From NCBI GenBank assembly GCA_037179385.1, contig CM074179.1, forward strand, positions 29,828,046-29,892,045: a stretch of DNA of 64,000 nucleotides, in the 5' to 3' direction. The translations under genes and the position numbers were made by a program. This document shows, in pieces, positions 59,844-64,000 of this stretch (positions are counted from its first letter, which is position 1; each line of letters begins with the position of its first letter). Source of the DNA: Holothuria scabra. Lineage: Eukaryota; Echinodermata; Holothuroidea; Aspidochirotida; Holothuriidae. The notes beneath the pieces were generated by a model. That model was not told the DNA's origin, did not search any database, and was given only the letters and a program-made list of their open reading frames with translations.

Positions 59844-60480
59844 TAATGCAAGGGGACTTTGTAATATTGGCTGCTGTTAGCAGCGGCAATGGCTGATACC
59901 GATGCTCAACAAATAACGCCATTGAAGGCTGATACCAATAACACCAACCGATAATGGGCTCAACACTAGCTACCACTTACTTTGAACACATTTGCATCAT
60001 ATGTTTTCTTATCATGTTGGTACTTGACTTTGTGTACCTCTCCTTTCACTGTTGTGACGTCTGGGATCCCTTGGATTACACTCCTCTTAACAATGCTCAC
60101 AACCTTCTCTTCCATCCAATAAACTCGAAAACGCACCAATGTCTTTTCAGACCTAGTCTTTTTAAAATATGCTCGCTGCTTTCGCAGCATGTCGTAAGAG
60201 GCCACTAACAGGGACGACTTGTTTGCCGTGAGTCGCCACCCGTGTTGGTGCAGAAGAGGGTCCTGGTGGTTGAGTGTAGGCCATAACTGCGGTTTGATAC
60301 TTGCAACACACCACTTTGGTCTCAATTTCACCTAGTCGGGGTGTTGAATAGGCCTGGTTCACCCAATCAGCTGGTTATGTTGTGCCCTGAAATCTCCACA
60401 TTAGTGTATTCCAACGTTTTAATGAAAAGTATAATGCAAACTTGTCATGTAGTCTTCACCAAGGGAACCTTGCTTGCATG
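59844..60480. repeat. Tandem segmental duplication, unit 1 (637 bp)
   Basis: Begins taatgcaaggggactttg and ends ccttgcttgcatg. It is nearly identical to 60481-61119 (offset 637), with a handful of substitutions and a 2-bp length difference in an A run near the end. The unit contains one candidate coding exon on the minus strand. The shared 'gcatg/taatgcaagg' at the join is compatible with unequal exchange. Confidence 0.97.
59981..60190 (-). CDS. Candidate first coding exon (70 codons), duplicate 1
   Basis: ATG at 60190 opens MLRKQRAYFKKTRSEKTL and the frame runs to ...NVFK, followed immediately by a consensus splice donor GTAAGT (59980-59975); read-through would give VSGS and stop. The domain-like core (VRFRVYWMEEKVVSIVKRSV, then VHKVKYQHDKKTYDANV) resembles short beta-rich segments at the N-terminus of several animal nuclear proteins, some with BEN domains; that is recall and weak. 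The first codons include a GCTGC-GAAA-GCAGC hairpin. The next exon should lie at lower coordinates; none was identified. An upstream frame is open for 47 more codons. Confidence 0.5.
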
Positions 60481-61119
60481 TAATGCAAGGGGACTTTGTA
60501 ATATTGGCTGCTGTTAGCAGCGGCAATGGCTGATACCGATGCCCAACAAATAACGCCATTGAAGGCTGATACCAATAACACCAACCGATAATGGGCTCAA
60601 TACTAGCTACCACTTACTTTGATCACATTTGCATCATATGTTTTCTTATCATGTTGGTACTTGACTTTGTGTACCTCTCCTTTCACTGTTGTGACGTCTG
60701 GGATCCCTTGGATTGCACTCCTCTTAACAATGCTCACAACCTTCTCTTCCATCCAATAAACTCGAAAACGCACCAATGTCTTTTCAGACCTAGTCTTTTT
60801 AAAATATGCTCGCTGCTTTCGCAGCATGTCGTAAGAGGCCACTAACAGGGACGACTTGTTTGCCGTGAGTCGCCACCCGTGTTGGTGCAGAAGAGGGTCC
60901 TGGTGGTTGAGTGTAGGCCATAACTGCGGTTTGATACTTGCAACACACCACTTTGGTCTCAATTTCACCTAGTCGGGGTGTTGAATAGGCCTGGTTCACC
61001 CAATCAGCTGGTTATGTTGTGCCCTGAAATCTCCACATTAGTGTATTCCAACGTTTTAATGAAAAAAGTATAATGCAAACTTGTCATGTAGTCTTCACCA
61101 AGGGAACCTTGCTTGCATG
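60481..61119. repeat. Tandem segmental duplication, unit 2 (639 bp)
   Basis: Second copy of the unit at 59844-60480 in direct orientation. Differences include c for t at 60542, t for c at 60600, t for a near 60622 and g for a near 60714. The A run is 2 bp longer near 61064. The unique flank resumes at ttcaggtaagttg. Confidence 0.97.
60618..60827 (-). CDS. Candidate first coding exon, duplicate 2
   Basis: Second copy of the exon at 59981-60190, 637 bp upstream in the direction of transcription. Two amino-acid changes are visible (KRSV to KRSA, NVFK to NVIK). The ATG (60827) and the GTAAGT donor (60617-60612) are preserved. Retention of frame and donor in both copies is consistent with function or with a very recent duplication. 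Confidence 0.48.
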
Positions 61120-61254
61120 TTTCAGGTAAGTTGATTTCTCAGAAGGCGGCTGCTTAATCAGGTCAATCGGGGTTATTGATTCAATTAATGGCCGTGAATA
61201 TATCACTAGTGTATCCCTGGCATCAGTTTGTGATGAAGTTTTCCGCTTGCCTTC

Positions 61255-62400
61255 AATGTCCCCTTGTTGGGCTCTGTTGTGGATTCCTCAAAACCAACCA
61301 AAGTAACTAGGAAACGTTTTAGGAGTGACTCTGGGTCCGATCCGGAAGCCACCCCTAATTTGCCCTAAGTTCCTTGCCGTCATTAGTTGTGATGACGACA
61401 AGCCCCTTTCAAAGCTGTCACCTTTTGTCATCGAAAAAGGTATTGAGGGTGTTGGGCACCCCATAAGATATTATGTTCAATGTTCTGGGGATCCTCCTTG
61501 TAGAGGTCAGCTGTAGCACTCAAGCAAATAAACTTGCTAGGAACCAAATTGTTTGATGTTCCAGTTCAGGTGACCCCTCACAGGTCACTAAATTACTAGA
61601 TGCCCTCAGATGAGATTCTTGATGCACCGGCGTCCCAAGTTGTCACCCACAATCACCAATTCTCAGTTTTAAGGGAAGTTGTCAGTAAACCCACTGGCAC
61701 CTTTATCGTTACTTTTAACACCCGAAACCCCCCGGGGTGAAAATTGCCTACCTGCAGGTCAGGGTTGAGCTTTACATCCCCAACCTGTTCGCTGCTTCAA
61801 CTGTCAACGATACGGTCATTTTAAGACCAGTTGCAAGAGACCAGCAACCTGTGAAAAATGGGGCGAGGAGGGGCATTCTTGTGACACCTGTGAGGGATCA
61901 CCCAAGAGTGTCAACTGCCAGGGCTGTCACCCGTCCAATAGCAAAGCATGTCCGAAATGGGCTGAGGTAAAACAAGTTCAGAAGATTAAAGCCTGCAACA
62001 TCTCATACAAAGAGGCCAAAGAAACATTCCCATCGCATGAGTCACAGCTAAAGAATTATGTTGGAGCTGTGAAAACAGCTAAAGTCTGTATTGCTAACCA
62101 CCAACATCACAAAAGTCCACATCCCGAAGGAAGAAACCTGTACCACCACCAAAACCGACGGAAATCAACAGAAACAAGGGTAGAATCAGCAACAGCAAGG
62201 AACACACCAAAATTAAAAATATAGACAAAAGTGAGCAAAGGGTCGGATGACCCTATTCAACTTTTTAACAAATTTGGAGCGTTAGAGGGGAGAGAGGGAG
62301 AAGAGGAGCTGATGGGGCTAAGCAGCCAGGCCCCTCGTTCTGGCCTTGGGGGCTCCACCAGCTCTTCTAAGAAGCCGCAGATTTCCAAAGGACGACCCTA
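61255..62400 (+). pseudogene. ORF1 (gag-like nucleic-acid-binding protein) of the Jockey-like LINE
   Basis: N-terminal wording SKPTKVTRKRFRSDSGSDPE is followed by FLAVISCDDDKPLSKLSPFV and IEKGIEG, a segment typical of Jockey-type gag proteins. After frameshifts, IAYLQVRVELYIPN leads into knuckle 1, CFNCQRYGHFKTSC (near 61795-61836). Knuckle 2 reads CEKWGEEGHSCDTC, with the second Cys replaced by Trp (TGG). CVNCQG is changed to SVNCQG, and CPKWAEVKQVQKIKACNISY, a hallmark of these gags, follows near 61940-62010. Stops and shifts are frequent. Decayed. Confidence 0.88.
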
Positions 62401-62409
62401 GGGAAACCT

Positions 62410-62772
62410 GTGGCTATAGTCCAGTGGAATTGCAGAGGACTTCGAGCGAATTACGAGGAGGTCAAACGCTTCATTGCAGACTGGTCTTCTTCTATAATTT
62501 GCCTCCATGAAACCTTTCTTCGGGACACAGACCACATCACATATAAAGGGTACGGTATGTTCAACAAAACTGTGGCGTCTCCTATCGACAAAAGAGCAAT
62601 TGGGGGCTCATCCATACTGGTCAGCGAAACAGTTCCTGTCGCCATCGGAGCTACGCTACACCGTTTTCTTTTTAAGTACATCAAAACGGGCACTGAGAAA
62701 CAAAAGGGAGAGGAACTCAAACCAGACCGTACGCTACACCGTGCTGTCACTGTCTCATTCCGGGGAAAATAG
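62410..62772 (+). pseudogene. ORF2 endonuclease N-terminus of the Jockey-like LINE, with an in-frame insert
   Basis: AIVQWNCRGLRANYEEVKRF contains the first endonuclease motif (QWNCRG). It is followed by ICLHETFLRD (Q to H before the catalytic E) and GGSSILVSETVP. After ATLHR, 26 residues come from a 65-bp LINE 3'-end insertion plus its 13-bp TSD, then TLHR repeats and AVTVSF resumes. The frame stays open because 65+13 is divisible by three. The rest of the endonuclease is not found downstream. Confidence 0.88.
62665..62729 (-). mobile_element. 65-bp LINE 3'-end insertion with 13-bp TSD
   Basis: Minus-strand sequence ...ttttgtttctcagtgcccg, then ttttgatgtacttaaaaag. The hairpin AGTGC-10 nt-GTACT has five pairs, with A-U where the D type has C-G. 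Direct repeats tacgctacaccgt at 62652-62664 and 62730-62742 flank it. It sits in the Jockey-like endonuclease. Confidence 0.95.
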
Positions 62773-63240
62773 CCTTAGAACAATCTCGTCAGGAACTCCT
62801 CTCAGTACTAATTAAATTATATGACCATTTAAGCATTTGAAAATGACCATGAAGGTTGGCATTTGATAGCGCTTCAGGGGATGTAGCCCTTCAGTGCACT
62901 TTTAGTAAGTTGATTCCGTTTTTGCCAGCACTTTTTCCAGAATTTGTTGTAAGCTGTTATTTGAACCTCAAAGTTTTGGGGCTTCTATTGTACTCATTGA
63001 AGCAGCTATTAGGAGTAATGAACCAGTGGTCGGGTATTAAAATTGGGAACCGCAGCTTTTCCCTAAAAACTGTTGTACCCATGGCGGATCTCCTTATAGG
63101 CTAATATCCCGCAACAACACGCCCGAAGGCTGCAACACGACCAAAGTCAACAACGCCTAAAAAGAAAGGGCAAACAAACGGGAACACCGTGCCCAAGGGT
63201 GCCGCCCAGGCAGTTGTAGCAAAGGGTAACCTCATTATTC
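62773..63240 (+). other. Scrambled interior of the Jockey-like LINE
   Basis: Expected endonuclease C-terminus and RT N-terminus cannot be followed. The open frame at 62856-63104 shows no RT motif. A short basic segment near 63125-63230 (AKGNLIIPTLTLTP-like) precedes the RT fragment. Confidence 0.4.
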
Positions 63241-63267
63241 CCACGTTGACATTAACTCCACAACCCA

Positions 63268-63960
63268 ATGCAGTTTAACGTCCTACCCAGGCCTGATTAC
63301 CAAAGTAGCTTTCGACATGGCCACAGCACTACTGACCAACTTGTTCATCTGGAATCCACTGTCCGTGGTGGCCTTTTTCGCGGACTTTATGTGGTGTGGT
63401 TTTTTTTTTTTTTTTTTGACCTAGAAAAGGCATTCGACACCACTTGGAAGTATGGCATTCTGAAAGACCTGCACATTCTATTCGTTTCATAGTGCCTGTT
63501 TCGATGTACGTTTAAAAAGAAAGACCTGCACATTGCTGGTTTGAGGGGACGGATGCCACTTTACATTAGAAGTTTCCTGGAAAATCGAGTGTTTTGTGTA
63601 TGTGAAGGGAGTGTGTTGTTGTAGTTACATGGTCGGGAAATGGATGTTTCTCAAGGTAGCATCTTATCAGTGACTCGAAAAGTCATGAAGATGAAGTCTC
63701 GCCAGTGCGGTGAACCCTGGAATTTAGAAGTCCTTGTTTGTTGATGACTTCTCTACAACCTGTTCCTCACGGAACATGAGATCTTTAGAGAGGCTGATGC
63801 AAATCTACCTTGAACAAGATACATCATTGAGCTGACCGAAACGACTTCCGTTTTTCTCGGACCAAAACTGTTTGCATGCACTTTTGCAACCGAAGAGGTG
63901 CCCATTGCGATCCAGACTTGAGTCTGAACGGGGTTCACATCCTAGTTGCTCCTCAGACTA
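63268..63960 (+). pseudogene. Reverse transcriptase remnant of the Jockey-like LINE
   Basis: QSSFRHGHSTTDQLVHLEST is the RT finger region. It is followed by a T-run near 63401-63418 and FDLEKAFDTTWKYGILKDLH (motif A; catalytic D at the F-D-L). A 41-bp insertion interrupts here. The RT then resumes with IAGLRGRMPLYIRSFLENRV, GREMDVSQGSILSV, LFVDDFST (motif C, FVDD, near 63733-63750), then FSRTKTVCMHFCNRRGAHCD and TKFLGLVLDNKPNF to the window edge. At least three frame changes and stops occur, so the protein is not functional. Confidence 0.9.
63478..63518 (+). mobile_element. 41-bp LINE 3'-end insertion with 16-bp TSD
   Basis: The smallest insertion here: ctattcgtttcatagtgcc, then tgtttcgatgtacgtttaaaaa. 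It consists of the hairpin (GTGC, 10 nt, GTAC), about 13 nt upstream and an A-rich tail. Repeats gaaagacctgcacatt at 63462-63477 and 63519-63534 flank it. It breaks RT of the Jockey-like LINE just after motif A. Confidence 0.96.
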
Positions 63961-64000
63961 AGTTCCTTGGTCTGGTTCTCGATAATAAGCCCAACTTCAA

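Larger units (their letters stand above)
61255..64000 (+). mobile_element. Decayed Jockey-like LINE, 3' part outside the window
   Basis: ORF1 (gag with CCHC knuckles) from about 61255 to 62400 and ORF2 from 62410 (endonuclease start, RT). Motifs belong to the Jockey/I-type non-LTR group and are unlike the Tx1-like copies. Much of the endonuclease C-terminus and RT N-terminus is missing or scrambled between 62800 and 63240. Two tiny Tx1-like 3'-end insertions lie inside it, so it is older than those events. Confidence 0.88.

Noticed and set aside
59844..60480. Hammerhead-type ribozyme suggested by ctgat words and a GAAA loop
   Set aside because: The catalytic core (CUGANGA and GAAA with three helices) could not be assembled; only a simple GCTGC-GAAA-GCAGC hairpin in the coding start was found.

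Overview
The window looks like an intron-bearing animal genome. It is dominated by non-LTR retrotransposons (LINEs), fold-back and MITE-like repeats, homopolymer G/C runs and long stretches with no recognisable gene. No bacterial operon, rRNA, tRNA or CRISPR array was seen. The LINEs (Tx1-like and Jockey-like) and the recurrent 'gtggcgtagccagg'-type repeats with short GC-rich palindromes suggest a marine invertebrate, possibly an echinoderm or other deuterostome. That placement is an impression, not a demonstration.

Layout. 1-4305: decayed minus-strand Tx1-like LINE sequence with rearranged pieces and two short LINE 3'-end insertions. 4336-7591: nothing recognised. 7592-8081: a 5'-truncated LINE insertion with a 17-bp target-site duplication (TSD). 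8082-22780: mostly unrecognised sequence with dispersed repeats and a large imperfect inverted repeat at 13151-13645. 22783-30035: three minus-strand candidate exons of unknown gene(s), a MITE at 26891-27144 and a dispersed repeat pair. 30678-43539: repeats and unrecognised sequence. 43540-44130: a minisatellite. 45978-58700: a nested LINE locus. 58786-59470: three very short LINE 3'-end insertions with TSDs. 59844-61119: a 637-bp tandem duplication that duplicates a candidate first coding exon. 61255-64000: a decayed Jockey-like LINE carrying two further short insertions.

The nested locus reads as follows. A 1.4-kb minus-strand 5' fragment of a Tx1-like LINE (E) has been split by a near full-length minus-strand copy B (47109-52187, TSD cggtatatct), a 157-bp mini-element J (52553-52709), a full-length plus-strand copy D (53023-57900, 19-bp TSD) and a 5'-truncated copy G (57961-58603, TSD gacgagagct). 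E ends on the left in a 294-bp-arm palindrome and on the right abuts a 30-bp plus-strand LINE 3' end.

The most interesting signal is shared by all these insertions. Their 3' end is a short hairpin, GTGC - 9 or 10 nt - GCAC or GTAC, followed by an A-rich tail and usually GC or GCAC. Loop and flank vary, but the stem is kept in most copies, including by G-C/G.U and C-G/A-U exchanges. Insertions as short as 41, 61, 65 and 71 bp contain little more than this hairpin yet carry 11-20-bp TSDs. This suggests a LINE machinery that recognises a minimal 3' hairpin and scatters tiny fragments.
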